Positions 8,630 through 16,155 of a stretch of DNA of 22,147 bases are shown piece by piece (positions within the stretch are counted from its first letter, which is position 1; each line of letters opens with the position of its first letter). Origin of the DNA: Xanthobacteraceae bacterium (lineage in GTDB: Bacteria; Pseudomonadota; Alphaproteobacteria; Rhizobiales; Xanthobacteraceae). The DNA lies in assembly GCA_019746355.1 (NCBI GenBank), contig JAIESC010000201.1, forward strand, positions 1 through 22,147. The letters run 5' to 3'. A program made the position numbers and the translations under genes. Below the pieces are notes generated by a model that ran no database searches, was not told the DNA's origin, and was given only the letters and a program-made list of their open reading frames with translations.

Positions 8630-8950
8630 ATGAATCTCGAAAAAGCAGCAAAGCAGCTGGAAGCGATCGGCAACCCGACCCGTCTTCGCGTCTATCGAAC
8701 CCTCGTCCGGGCCGGGAATAACGGGCTGCCGGTCGGTCGCCTGCAAACCAAGCTCGGCATTCCGGCATCGACGCTCTCCCATCACTTGCAGCGGCTGGTG
8801 GCGACGGGGCTTGTGACGCAGGAACGTCAGGCCACCACGCTGATCTGCCGCGCCAGCTACCCGGCGATGAACGGCCTCATCGGCTTCCTCGCCGACGAAT
8901 GTTGCGCCGATGTGGGCTGCGTAGCGAGCGAGGAGGAAGCGGTCGCCTGA
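8630..8950 (+). CDS. arsR: Second ArsR-family metalloid-responsive repressor
   Basis: This 106-residue winged-helix protein shares the ArsR layout: LEAIGNPTRLRVYRTLVRAG at the N-terminus, IPASTLSHHLQRLVATGLVT as the DNA-reading helix, then a short wing. A putative As(III) site lies at the C-terminus, with C91 and C92 in DECCADVGC and C97, plus C73 in the wing. It is clearly distinct in sequence from the first ArsR, so this is not a recent duplication. It probably controls the flavoprotein and the MFS transporter that follow, and perhaps cross-regulates the upstream operon. The start follows the family alignment; the mRNA appears leaderless. Confidence 0.9.
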   Translation: MNLEKAAKQLEAIGNPTRLRVYRTLVRAGNNGLPVGRLQTKLGIPASTLSHHLQRLVATGLVTQERQATTLICRASYPAMNGLIGFLADECCADVGCVASEEEAVA

Positions 8951-8998
8951 CGGCGTTTCGTTTTGCGCCTTATTTCGATGATCCCGGAAGGATAGAAT

Positions 8999-10375
8999 AT
9001 GCAGCAACATTCCCAAAAAGCGCTTCCCGTGACGGTCATCGGCGGCGGCCCGGTCGGTCTTGCCGCCGCCGCCCATCTGGTCGGACGAGGCGTGCCGGTG
9101 AAGCTCTACGAGGCTGGTCCCACGGTCGGCGCTAATATCCGCGACTGGCGGCATGTTCGCCTGTTCACGCCGTGGCGCTATTGCGTGGACGCGGCGTCCG
9201 TCGCTCTCCTGGAGCGCCAGGGCTGGAAGCAGCCGCCCGCCCATGCGTTTCCGACCGGCGGCGAGATCGTGCGCGACTATCTCGAACCGCTTGCAGCAAC
9301 ACCCGCGCTTGCGGACATTGTCGAGACCGGCGCCCGCGTCGTCGCCATCTCGCGCCTCGGCATCGACAAGGTCGTCAGCCACGGCCGCGAAGAGCGGCCG
9401 TTCGTCGTGGCCGTAAAGACGGCCACTGGCATGCGGCGCGATCTCGCTCGCGCCGTGATCGACGCCTCCGGCACATGGGCAACCCCGAACCCGCTCGGCG
9501 CGAGCGGCGTGCCCGCCGACGGCGAGGCCACGTTTGCGGATCGCATTGCCTATGGCATCCCCGACGTCCTCGGCCGGGACCGGCATCTCTATGCCGGGCA
9601 GACGACATTGGTGGTTGGTGCCGGCCATTCCGCGGCCAATGCGCTGCTCGATCTCGCGCGGCTGTCGGACGCTGACCCGACTACGACGTCGATCTGGTCG
9701 ACACGCAGCACCAACCTCGCGCGCATCTATGGCGGCGGTGACGCCGACCAGTTGCCGGCGCGCGGTGAGCTTGGGGCGCAGACGCGGGCATTGGTCGAGA
9801 ACGGCCGCGTGTCGCTCTTTGCGGGCTTTTCGATCATCCGCATCCGCGAGGCGGACGGCCGGGTCATGATCGACGGCGAGACGGCGGCGGGTCCGCGCAG
9901 CATCGGCCCTATCGACCGCATCATAGCCGCGACGGGCCAGCGTCCAGACCTCTCGCTGACGCGAGAACTGCGGCTGGATCTCGATCCGTTGCTCGAAAGC
10001 ACCAAGGCTCTTGGACCGCTCATCGACCCGAACGAGCATTCCTGCGGGTCGGTCCCGCCGCACGGACATCGTGAACTCGCCCATGTCGAGCCAGGCTTCT
10101 ACACCGTCGGCGTCAAGAGCTACGGCCGCGCGCCGACCTTCCTGCTGCTGACGGGCTACGAGCAGGTGCGCTCCGTCGCCGCCGCGCTCGCCGGCGACAT
10201 GGCAGCCGCCGACAATGTCCAGCTCGTGCTTCCCGAAACGGGCGTTTGCAACACCTCCTTCTCCGTGGACGGCAGCGCGGCAGCCGCATGCTGCGGCGGG
10301 CCAGCGCCGGATAGGGCCGACGCCGTGGCGAAGGACGACGGCAAGGAGGGATGCGGCTGCGGCGTCGCCGCATGA
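8999..10375 (+). CDS. ArsO-like FAD/NADPH-dependent monooxygenase with Cys-rich tail
   Basis: This 458-residue flavoprotein has an N-terminal FAD Rossmann motif VIGGGPVGLAAAAHL (about residues 13-27). A second dinucleotide-binding motif, LVVGAGHSAANALLDLA, lies near residue 205 and probably binds NADPH. A short conserved ATGQRPDLS turn follows. This resembles flavin monooxygenases found in ars clusters, sometimes named ArsO. The last 45 residues carry C416, a C430-C431 pair, and C452 and C454 in GCGCG. This tail looks like a metalloid- or metal-binding extension, which is inference. GGAAGGA precedes the ATG. The stop overlaps the start of an MFS gene as ATGA, so enzyme and transporter were co-expressed, but that transporter is now broken. 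The substrate cannot be read from sequence; an arsenic species is plausible from context. Confidence 0.8.
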   Translation: MQQHSQKALPVTVIGGGPVGLAAAAHLVGRGVPVKLYEAGPTVGANIRDWRHVRLFTPWRYCVDAASVALLERQGWKQPPAHAFPTGGEIVRDYLEPLAATPALADIVETGARVVAISRLGIDKVVSHGREERPFVVAVKTATGMRRDLARAVIDASGTWATPNPLGASGVPADGEATFADRIAYGIPDVLGRDRHLYAGQTTLVVGAGHSAANALLDLARLSDADPTTTSIWSTRSTNLARIYGGGDADQLPARGELGAQTRALVENGRVSLFAGFSIIRIREADGRVMIDGETAAGPRSIGPIDRIIAATGQRPDLSLTRELRLDLDPLLESTKALGPLIDPNEHSCGSVPPHGHRELAHVEPGFYTVGVKSYGRAPTFLLLTGYEQVRSVAAALAGDMAAADNVQLVLPETGVCNTSFSVDGSAAAACCGGPAPDRADAVAKDDGKEGCGCGVAA

Positions 10376-10706
10376 GCGTCCCTGTGGTGGGCGAGCTTAC
10401 CTCGACCTATCGGCCGCCAAGGCTTCTACTCGTCATTCCCGTCCTCGGCGTGACGCAGATTCTGGCGTGGGGCTCTTCCTACTATCTGTTGGCTGTTCTG
10501 GCGCAGCCGATCGCGGCCGATACCGGCTGGCCGCTGGCGTGGATCGTCGGCGGCCTCTCCCTCAGCCTCCTGTCGCCGGGATCGTGTCGCCGCGCGTCGG
10601 GGACCGCATCCAGCGGCTTGGCGGCCGCGCTGTGCTTGCGACCAGCGCGGTGTTTCTCGCTATCGGATCGGCCGGTCTCGCGCTCTCGCCCAATCTGCCG
10701 GTCTAA
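10372..10706 (+). pseudogene. MFS transporter, frameshifted and truncated after about three membrane segments
   Basis: The frame starts with an ATGA overlap and reads LLLVIPVLGVTQILAWGSSYYLLAVLAQ and then GWPLAWIVGGLSLSLL, typical of the first helices of a major facilitator. At about 10572 the frame breaks. The next frame continues smoothly as AGIVSPRVGDRIQRLGG, then RAVLATSAVFLAIGSAGLAL, so a single base, probably a G, has been lost. Homology stops abruptly at about 10706 after SPNLPV, where sequence from another gene on the opposite strand begins. Only about a quarter of a normal MFS protein of roughly 400 residues remains. MFS genes next to an ArsO-like gene are known in ars clusters and are thought to export metalloid products. 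Here that function is lost. Confidence 0.85.
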
Positions 10707-11472
10707 CCCCAACCGACTTTGATCGAGTCTTTGTCGTAGATCGCACGGGGGACATCAGTAAGCGGAAAATACGCGTCGATCCCGACGACATCGATGTTAG
10801 GATCGGACCAAAGCGCGTCAAGCGGAAAGTCGACGTTGCCACTGCAACGATCGTCATATCGATACTCGACCCAGTCCGCCGCGTAAGTGACGACGCAGTC
10901 CGATCAGAGGCGGCTCTTCGCCTCTGCTGCAATCGACTGCCAAAAAGGTACCGCAGGATGACGCCGCCGCCGTCGCGCAGCTTATCCAGCGCCACCATTT
11001 CAGAGCCGATGACGAAGCCGTCCACGCCGCCCGCATCTTCGCAAAGCGTCATGCAATGGCGCACGAAGCGCAGATAACCGTCTGGCTGTTCAAAAAAGCC
11101 TGCGACACTTTCTGCTAATCCGCCGATGCGCCCGCGCCATGGAAACGGCGCCGGGTCGGGGCGGAGGGATGTCCATCATCAAGAATGTAGCCCAGCTGTG
11201 CAGGTGCTGAATGGCCCGTATCACATAACCGTCGCTGATCGTTCCGCCGTAGAACAGCCCGAGCGATCCATCGGGTTTGGTAAAAGACGAAACGAGTGGC
11301 CATGACGAAGCGCCGATGCCAAAGATTGGCCGACCCACTCCCATCACTGACCAGAGGTAGGGTGCCGTGTCCGGCAGCCGGTCAGGATAGGTGGCGTACT
11401 CGGCTTCCGGTCTGATCGAGCAGGTGGCGACGTCGATCGAGGTACCGAACCACGCGTACCATTTCCCACGGG
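10707..11472 (-). pseudogene. Gene-transfer-agent TIM-barrel tail protein, internal fragment
   Basis: Read on the minus strand with frame changes, this stretch gives WYAWFGTSIDVATCSIRP, then GLFYGGTISDGYVIRAIQ, then FLMMDIPP. A shift at a C-rich run near 11160 leads into DPAPFPWRGRIGGLAESVAG and FFEQPDGYLRFVRHCMTLCE, with GFVIGSEM after it. After a further shift come PAVPFWQSIAAEAKSRL, an in-frame TGA, TYAADWVEYRYDD, and finally LWSDPNIDVVGIDAYFPLTD. The order matches the glycoside-hydrolase TIM-barrel-like domain of the large host-attachment protein of alphaproteobacterial gene transfer agents and related prophage tails. Both ends are cut, with at least two frameshifts and one stop, so it is dead. 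Only this gene of the roughly 15-gene GTA cluster is seen, and it abuts unrelated fragments on both sides. Confidence 0.75.
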
Positions 11473-11913
11473 TGGTCAAACTTGAACTCACGGTATGCTT
11501 GAGCGCCAATTTGCGCGGTAATTTTGTACCCCCCCCCGCTGGTGGCGAACGCCTGTCCTTGTGTCCAACAGCCCAGGTTCCGGAAAACGAGTCACCAGCT
11601 TGATATTAACTGGAGCGCCCGGTAGGCCCCCCGTGATTGCGTAACGTACTCCGAAGCGGATGAAACGTCTAGCAAGGATTGTCGTTGTGCTCTGAACGAG
11701 AGTCGCATTCCGGATCATCGTAACTGGTCCGGCGCTGCTTTGTGCAATCGCGTAAGGCTCGCTTCCCGCTTGATAGAGACCGCGTTCCAAGACGACGGCT
11801 TTATACACCTGGTGCTGGTCGGAACGCGCGGCTGATGGACTTGCGGCCAAGGCTGCCACGAACGCGAATCTCAAAAAGTGACTGGCAGCAGTGCACGAGG
11901 GGCCTCTAGGCAC
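11473..11913 (-). pseudogene. DUF3859-like secreted protein, frameshifted and truncated
   Basis: GTG 11913 starts two bases after the stop of the CDF gene. The N-terminus FLRFAFVAALAASPSAARS looks like a cleavable signal peptide. The mature part reads VVLERGLYQAGSE, then TTTILARRFIRFGVRYAI, then PVNIKLVTRFPEPGLL, a pattern I associate with DUF3859 domain proteins of unknown function. At a run of nine Gs on the minus strand (plus 11529-11537) the frame breaks. It resumes one frame over as YKITAQIGAQAYREFKF and DHPWEMV, and is then replaced by the tail-protein fragment near 11470. The expected last 20-25 residues are missing. The G-run shift alone could be a sequencing or slippage event, but the lost end makes it a pseudogene. 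It lay downstream of the CDF exporter, probably in its operon. Confidence 0.6.
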
Positions 11914-11915
11914 AG

Positions 11916-12509
11916 TTACTCTCTTTTTGCTTCCCGCAGGATCTCCAGACCGCCTTTGAACACGACCACGACGATCGCTAAACCGATGAGCAAATCAGGG
12001 GTCGGTGAGCGAAATATCATCACCGACACGCCTGACGCGGCAATGCCCAAGTTCGCCAGCGTGTCATTGGTCGTAAAAATCCACGAGGCTTTCAGATGTA
12101 CCCCTTCGTTTCGATGAGTGCGGAGTAATCTGAGGCAGAGAAGATTAGTTGCGGCGTTTACAATGGCCGTGCCGATCATCGCGAGACCGTAAGGCTCGCC
12201 TCCTACGTAGAAGCGTCGCAAGACTTCCACGAACAATCCGAGGGACAGCGCGATGAGAAGAATACCTGACAGCCGGGCGGTCCATTGCTTCGTCTCGAGT
12301 GATCACCCGACGGCATACAGGCTCACGGCGTACACGGCGGAATCAGAGAGGTTGTCGAGTGCGACCGCCAGGAGACCAGTAGAAGAGGCGATCAGACCGA
12401 CCACGCCGGCGACGACGAACTGGGCGAAGTTGATTCCCAGAACCAACAGTAGCGTTCGCCGCTCTGCGGCGTCGGCAGGATCCAGTGAAGGTTCGTCGCT
12501 CTCAGCCAT
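11916..12509 (-). pseudogene. CDF-family cation exporter, one internal stop codon
   Basis: The minus-strand frame is continuous for about 198 codons except for one TGA at about 12301-12303, after SAVYAVSLYAVG. On the far side it continues SLETKQWTARLSGILLIALS. An arginine codon CGA changed to TGA would explain it. The protein has membrane segments and the CDF metal-site motifs ALDNLSDSAVY and IFTTNDTLANLG. It belongs to the short cation-diffusion-facilitator group of about 200 residues that exports divalent metals by proton exchange. ATG 12509 is chosen; TTG 12530 is an in-frame alternative. A MerR-type promoter lies just upstream, so the gene was probably controlled by the adjacent regulator. 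As read it would yield a fragment ending after two membrane segments. The rest shows no decay, so the lesion is recent or possibly an error. Confidence 0.88.
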
Positions 12510-12539
12510 CCGTGACCTAGCAGGGATCAAAGATCGGGG

Positions 12540-12570
12540 AGCCTAATCCCTTAAGCGGCTAGAGGGTCAA
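12540..12570 (-). promoter_or_regulatory. MerR-type promoter of the CDF gene
   Basis: On the minus strand TTGACC (plus 12565-12570) is followed by exactly 19 bases and then TAGGCT (plus 12540-12545). The spacer contains CCCTCTAG and an imperfect inverted match, CTTAAGGG. The over-long 19-bp spacer with a dyad is the hallmark of promoters activated by MerR proteins, which twist the DNA to align the two boxes. TTGACCCTCTAG is shared base for base with the promoter at 13053, so the same regulator probably binds both. Only 6 of 9 dyad positions pair here. Confidence 0.6.
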
Positions 12571-12607
12571 CTTGCTCGACGTCTGGAAGTCAAGGCGGCG
12601 TTGCCGG

Positions 12608-13048
12608 CTACGCAGGCAACGCTCCCGATTTCGTGCTGTCAGGGAGCGACGGCGCAAGAGCATCGATGATGCGACAATCGGCGATCGTGCCGCAGCTGCA
12701 CTGCTCAATGAGGCTGGAAAGTTCATCCCTGAGGGCCGTCAAGTCTACAATTTTGCGATCAACGTCAGCCAGGTGTTGGCGGGCGATCAGGTCGACCCCC
12801 TCGCAGGATTGGCGCTTCTGGTCTGATAAGCTGAGGAGTTCCCGAACCTGGTCCAACGTAAACCCCAGATCGCGGGCTCGTCGGATGAAGCTCAGTCGTC
12901 CCAGGTGCTTCGCTGCGTAAGCTCGAAAGTTCCCGCGGGTACGCGAGGGAGCCGGGAGCAAGCCGATCTGCTCGTAATACCGGATGGTTTCGACCTTCGT
13001 GTTCGTTGCCCGTGCCAGATCACCGATCTGCAATCTTTCGGCGCCCAT
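12608..13048 (-). CDS. MerR-family divalent-metal regulator (CadR/PbrR/ZntR-like)
   Basis: This 146-residue protein starts LQIGDLARATNTKVETIRYY, the MerR winged helix-turn-helix. It continues EQIGLLPAPSRTRGNFRAY and RLSFIRRARDLGFTLDQVRE, then a dimerisation helix. Metal-binding cysteines are C82 and, at the C-terminus, C117, C119 and C125 in QCSCGTIADC. This pattern fits regulators of Cd(II), Pb(II) or Zn(II) rather than mercury or copper. It is divergent from the P-type ATPase: its ATG lies 5 bases from the ATPase -35 box, so the regulator's transcript probably starts inside the shared operator and has little or no leader. A second matching promoter lies beyond its stop, upstream of the CDF gene. 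Which metal it senses cannot be fixed from sequence. Confidence 0.92.
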   Translation of the reverse strand: MGAERLQIGDLARATNTKVETIRYYEQIGLLPAPSRTRGNFRAYAAKHLGRLSFIRRARDLGFTLDQVRELLSLSDQKRQSCEGVDLIARQHLADVDRKIVDLTALRDELSSLIEQCSCGTIADCRIIDALAPSLPDSTKSGALPA

Positions 13049-13052
13049 CGCA

Positions 13053-13083
13053 TTGACCCTCTAGTTCCTACAGGGTCTATATA
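13053..13083 (+). promoter_or_regulatory. MerR operator and promoter of the P-type ATPase
   Basis: TTGACC (13053-13058) and TATATA (13078-13083) are separated by 19 bases, as in zntA, cadA and pbrA promoters. The dyad at 13056-13076 has arms ACCCTCTAG and CTACAGGGT with one mismatch, around TTC. This agrees with the known CadR/PbrR/ZntR operator pattern. Metal-loaded MerR protein would activate transcription of the ATPase and probably repress its own gene, whose start codon is at 13048 on the other strand. Confidence 0.88.
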
Positions 13084-13113
13084 GCCGTCACTTCATAGAA
13101 ATCGAGGTGACCC

Positions 13114-16100
13114 ATGTCGGACTCAGTGGTTTTAGCGAAGGCGTCCCAGCAGTCCCTTCGGTTCAAAATTGAAGGACTAGATTGCCAGAATGAAGTCCGC
13201 CAGCTGAAGGCCGCGGTGGGTCCTCTCGTCGGCGGTGATGGGATGCTCGCCTTTGACCCAAAGGGCGGTGTGATGGAGGTCAGCTTTGGCGGTGCCTGGC
13301 CGGGAATCGAAGCCATCATCACGGCGGTCGCGCGCACCGGAATGCGAGTGACTTCACATACCGCGCAAGACAGCGAGCTGGTCTTTGATGTTCAGGGGCT
13401 TGATTGCCAGAATGAAGTCCGCCAACTCCAGGCCGCCGTCGGTATCTTGGTGGGAGAAGAAAAGCTGAGTTTTGACACGAAGGCTGGCACCATGCGGGTG
13501 AGCCCGCAGAACCTCGCTACCGCGAATGACATCGAAAGCGCAGTCATACCGACCGGGATGCGGGCGAAGCTGCGCTCGGTCATAGATCCCGGAGAAGCGA
13601 CCAAAGACCTTCCCTTAGAATTTATAGTGCGTGGTCTCGATTGCCAGAATGAGGTCCGAGCGCTGAAGGCAGCCGTCGGACCTCTGGTCGGCGGAGACCA
13701 CAATCTAACCTTCGATACGAAAGGAGGCATCATGCGGGTGGCGCCCGCGTCAGGCGCTCCAGTGACGGCAATTCAGAATGCCGTCGCAACCACGGGAATG
13801 TTCGCCGAAGTTGCCGGGACCGGAATTACTGCGCGAAGGCCCGCCGCAACCTCCGCGGCAGGCGATGCGGCCTGTACCGATTGCTCAGCTGACATGGTTG
13901 GCGATCAGGCGCTCACCACGCCGGTTCCTATTTTGCCGGGACATGCGGTATTCAGGGTTCATGGCATGGACTGCGGGGATGAAGTCGCAGCCCTGAAGCG
14001 TGAAGTCGGCCCAGTCGTTGGGGGCGAGGACAAGCTGGCGTTTGACTTGGTCAACGGGCGGATGTCCGTTCTAGGCAGCGTAAACGCCTTGCCGCGCGAA
14101 CTCATAGAAAAGGCCGTTCTTAGAACCGGCATGACGGCGGAGCTTTGGCAAGAGGGCTCGACATCTGATGCAACGCTTGCTGAAGAGCGGCGAAGGCGAA
14201 CCCAGACGATTTTGACAACGGCAAGCGGAGTTCTAGCCGCAGCCGGTCTCGGGCTGCACTCCGTTTTAGGGGGAGGGATTGCCGCTGCCGTGGGTGCAGC
14301 CGAGGCAGGGGCCGGGACGCCGACCCCGGCGATAGCGGCCTACGTTCTCTCGATTCTTTGCGCTGTCCGTTATGTGGCTCCGAAAGCGCTGCTATCGGTT
14401 CGGCGCCTGCGCCCTGACATGAACTTGCTGATGGTAGTAGCCGTTGCAGGTGCGGTCGGCATCGGTGAGTGGTTTGAGGCGGCGACCGTTTCGTTCTTCT
14501 TCGCGCTGGCATTGGCTCTCGAGGCCTGGAGCTTGGGGCGTGCGCGCCGAGCGGTCGCGGCGCTGATGGAGCTTGCACCGACAGTTGCCCGCGTCCGGCG
14601 CGGCGACGGCATCGAGGTCGAATTGCCTGCCGTCGAAGTGCCAGTCGGCGCGCATATTGTGGTGCGTCCGGGCGACAAGATCCCGCTCGACGGAAGAGTC
14701 ATCGAGGGCGAAAGCGAGGTCAACCAAGCCCCGATCACTGGGGAAAGTGTTCCCGTCGCAGTGCAGGCCGGCACCGAGGTTTATGCCGGCACCATCAACG
14801 GCGAGGGTGCTCTAGAAATTCAAACGACTAAAGCAGCGCAAGACACAACTCTTGCTCGCATCATTCGCATGGTCGGTTCGGCTCAGAGCCGGCGGGCACC
14901 GAGTGAGCAGTGGGTCGAAAAATTTGCGCGAGTCTACACGCCCGCGGTGATGATCTTGGCGTTGATCGTCTTTCTTATCCCGCCGCTCGTCTTTGGTGGA
15001 GCATGGGAGCCGTGGTTCTATCGAGCGCTGGTGCTCCTAGTCATCGCCTGCCCCTGTGCGCTCGTTATCTCTACGCCAGTCACGATCGTCGCGGCGCTAG
15101 CAGGCGCCGCAAAACAGGGTGTGCTGGTCAAGGGCGGAGTACACCTTGAGACGCCGGCAAAGCTGAAAGCCATTGCTACGGACAAGACCGGCACCCTCAC
15201 GGAGGGCCGGCCAAAGGTCGTCGAGCTTGTGCCACTCGGTGGTCGCAGCGAGGCAGAGTTGCTGGAGTTTGCCGCCGCTCTGGAGGCCCGCAGCGAGCAT
15301 CCTCTGGCTCGTGCCATCCTCATTGAGGCGAAGCAGCGCGGACTCACTATAGCGCCAGCGTCGGCCGTACAGGCAATGCGTGGGAAAGGAGTCAGCGGGC
15401 GCGTTGGGGCCGCTGAAGCTTGGCTTGGATCACGAAGCTACCTGGTCGAGCGCGGAAAGACCACCGCCACGGCCGAGGTGCTGGCTGTCGCGGATCGTAT
15501 TGCGGGAGCTGGGCGTACTGTCGTCGCGATCGGTGATGAGCACGCTGTCTGGGGATTGATTGCTGTCGCCGATGCAATTCGTCCCGAAGCTAAACGCATC
15601 GTTGCAGAACTACATGCAGCGGGGATCGAGCGGGTGATCATGCTTACCGGGGACAACCGCGCGACTGCCGAATCAATTTCCCGCGAAACCGGTGTGGACG
15701 AAGTGCGCGCCGAGCTTCTTCCCGAAAACAAGGTAGCAGCCGTTGAAGAACTGGCTTGCCACTATCACACGTCGGGTGGTGCCATCGCAATGATTGGCGA
15801 CGGCGTGAACGATGCGCCAGCAATGGCGCGAGCGGACCTCGGTATTGCGATGGGCGCCATCGGTTCAGATGCTGCCATCGAGACCGCCGACATCGCTCTA
15901 ATGTCCGACGATCTATCAAAGCTGCCTTGGTTGATCCGACACTCCAAGGCGACGCTGGCCATCATTCGGCAAAACATAGGGTTCTCGCTCGCCGTGAAGC
16001 TGTTGTTTACCGGTTTGACGATCGCTGGCTTTGCATCGCTCTGGGGCGCAATTGCTGCGGACGTTGGCGCCTCTCTTCTGGTTGTTCTCAACGGTTTGCG

Positions 16101-16134
16101 GCTGCTCACGCGTGGGCAACAGCAGCAGGCTTAA
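13114..16134 (+). CDS. P1B-type metal-exporting ATPase with four N-terminal HMA-like repeats
   Basis: This protein of 1006 residues is about 250 longer than typical ZntA or CadA. The extra length is N-terminal: four HMA-like repeats centred on C24, C98, C177 and C287. The first three share GLDCQNEVR; the fourth has GMDCGDEV. A linker with CTDC (about residues 254-257) separates repeats 3 and 4. The core has the transmembrane metal site ACPCALVISTP (C646, C648), phosphorylation site DKTGTLTEG (D690), the TGES loop, the HP locus SEHPLARA, and GDGVNDAPA near residue 895. A CPC motif with a MerR CadR-type regulator points to Zn, Cd or Pb export rather than Cu. GAGG lies 6 bases before the ATG. 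The gene is followed 21 bases later by ccdA, then lspA and a DsbD-like gene, probably one operon. Confidence 0.94.
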   Translation: MSDSVVLAKASQQSLRFKIEGLDCQNEVRQLKAAVGPLVGGDGMLAFDPKGGVMEVSFGGAWPGIEAIITAVARTGMRVTSHTAQDSELVFDVQGLDCQNEVRQLQAAVGILVGEEKLSFDTKAGTMRVSPQNLATANDIESAVIPTGMRAKLRSVIDPGEATKDLPLEFIVRGLDCQNEVRALKAAVGPLVGGDHNLTFDTKGGIMRVAPASGAPVTAIQNAVATTGMFAEVAGTGITARRPAATSAAGDAACTDCSADMVGDQALTTPVPILPGHAVFRVHGMDCGDEVAALKREVGPVVGGEDKLAFDLVNGRMSVLGSVNALPRELIEKAVLRTGMTAELWQEGSTSDATLAEERRRRTQTILTTASGVLAAAGLGLHSVLGGGIAAAVGAAEAGAGTPTPAIAAYVLSILCAVRYVAPKALLSVRRLRPDMNLLMVVAVAGAVGIGEWFEAATVSFFFALALALEAWSLGRARRAVAALMELAPTVARVRRGDGIEVELPAVEVPVGAHIVVRPGDKIPLDGRVIEGESEVNQAPITGESVPVAVQAGTEVYAGTINGEGALEIQTTKAAQDTTLARIIRMVGSAQSRRAPSEQWVEKFARVYTPAVMILALIVFLIPPLVFGGAWEPWFYRALVLLVIACPCALVISTPVTIVAALAGAAKQGVLVKGGVHLETPAKLKAIATDKTGTLTEGRPKVVELVPLGGRSEAELLEFAAALEARSEHPLARAILIEAKQRGLTIAPASAVQAMRGKGVSGRVGAAEAWLGSRSYLVERGKTTATAEVLAVADRIAGAGRTVVAIGDEHAVWGLIAVADAIRPEAKRIVAELHAAGIERVIMLTGDNRATAESISRETGVDEVRAELLPENKVAAVEELACHYHTSGGAIAMIGDGVNDAPAMARADLGIAMGAIGSDAAIETADIALMSDDLSKLPWLIRHSKATLAIIRQNIGFSLAVKLLFTGLTIAGFASLWGAIAADVGASLLVVLNGLRLLTRGQQQQA
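13180..13658 (+). repeat. In-gene DNA repeats encoding the first three HMA-like motifs
   Basis: The same 23-base stretch, beginning GATTGCCAGAATGAAGTCCG, occurs exactly at 13180-13202 and 13402-13424. It recurs at 13639-13658 with one mismatch over 20 bases. The periods are 222 and 237 bases, matching one HMA-like domain each. The sequence identity at silent positions suggests fairly recent internal duplication, or conversion between repeats. The fourth domain (around 13969) is more divergent. Confidence 0.85.
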
Positions 16135-16155
16135 CGACGCGCTTCTGGGCGCCCC

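Noticed and set aside
8582..10084. 500-codon frame on the minus strand across arsR and the flavoprotein gene
   Set aside because: Both genes on the plus strand have clear domains and ribosome-binding or promoter signals. The antisense product has no motif.
12301..12303. TGA in the CDF gene read as selenocysteine
   Set aside because: CDF proteins have no cysteine or selenocysteine at this position, and no SECIS-like element was seen. A nonsense mutation is simpler.
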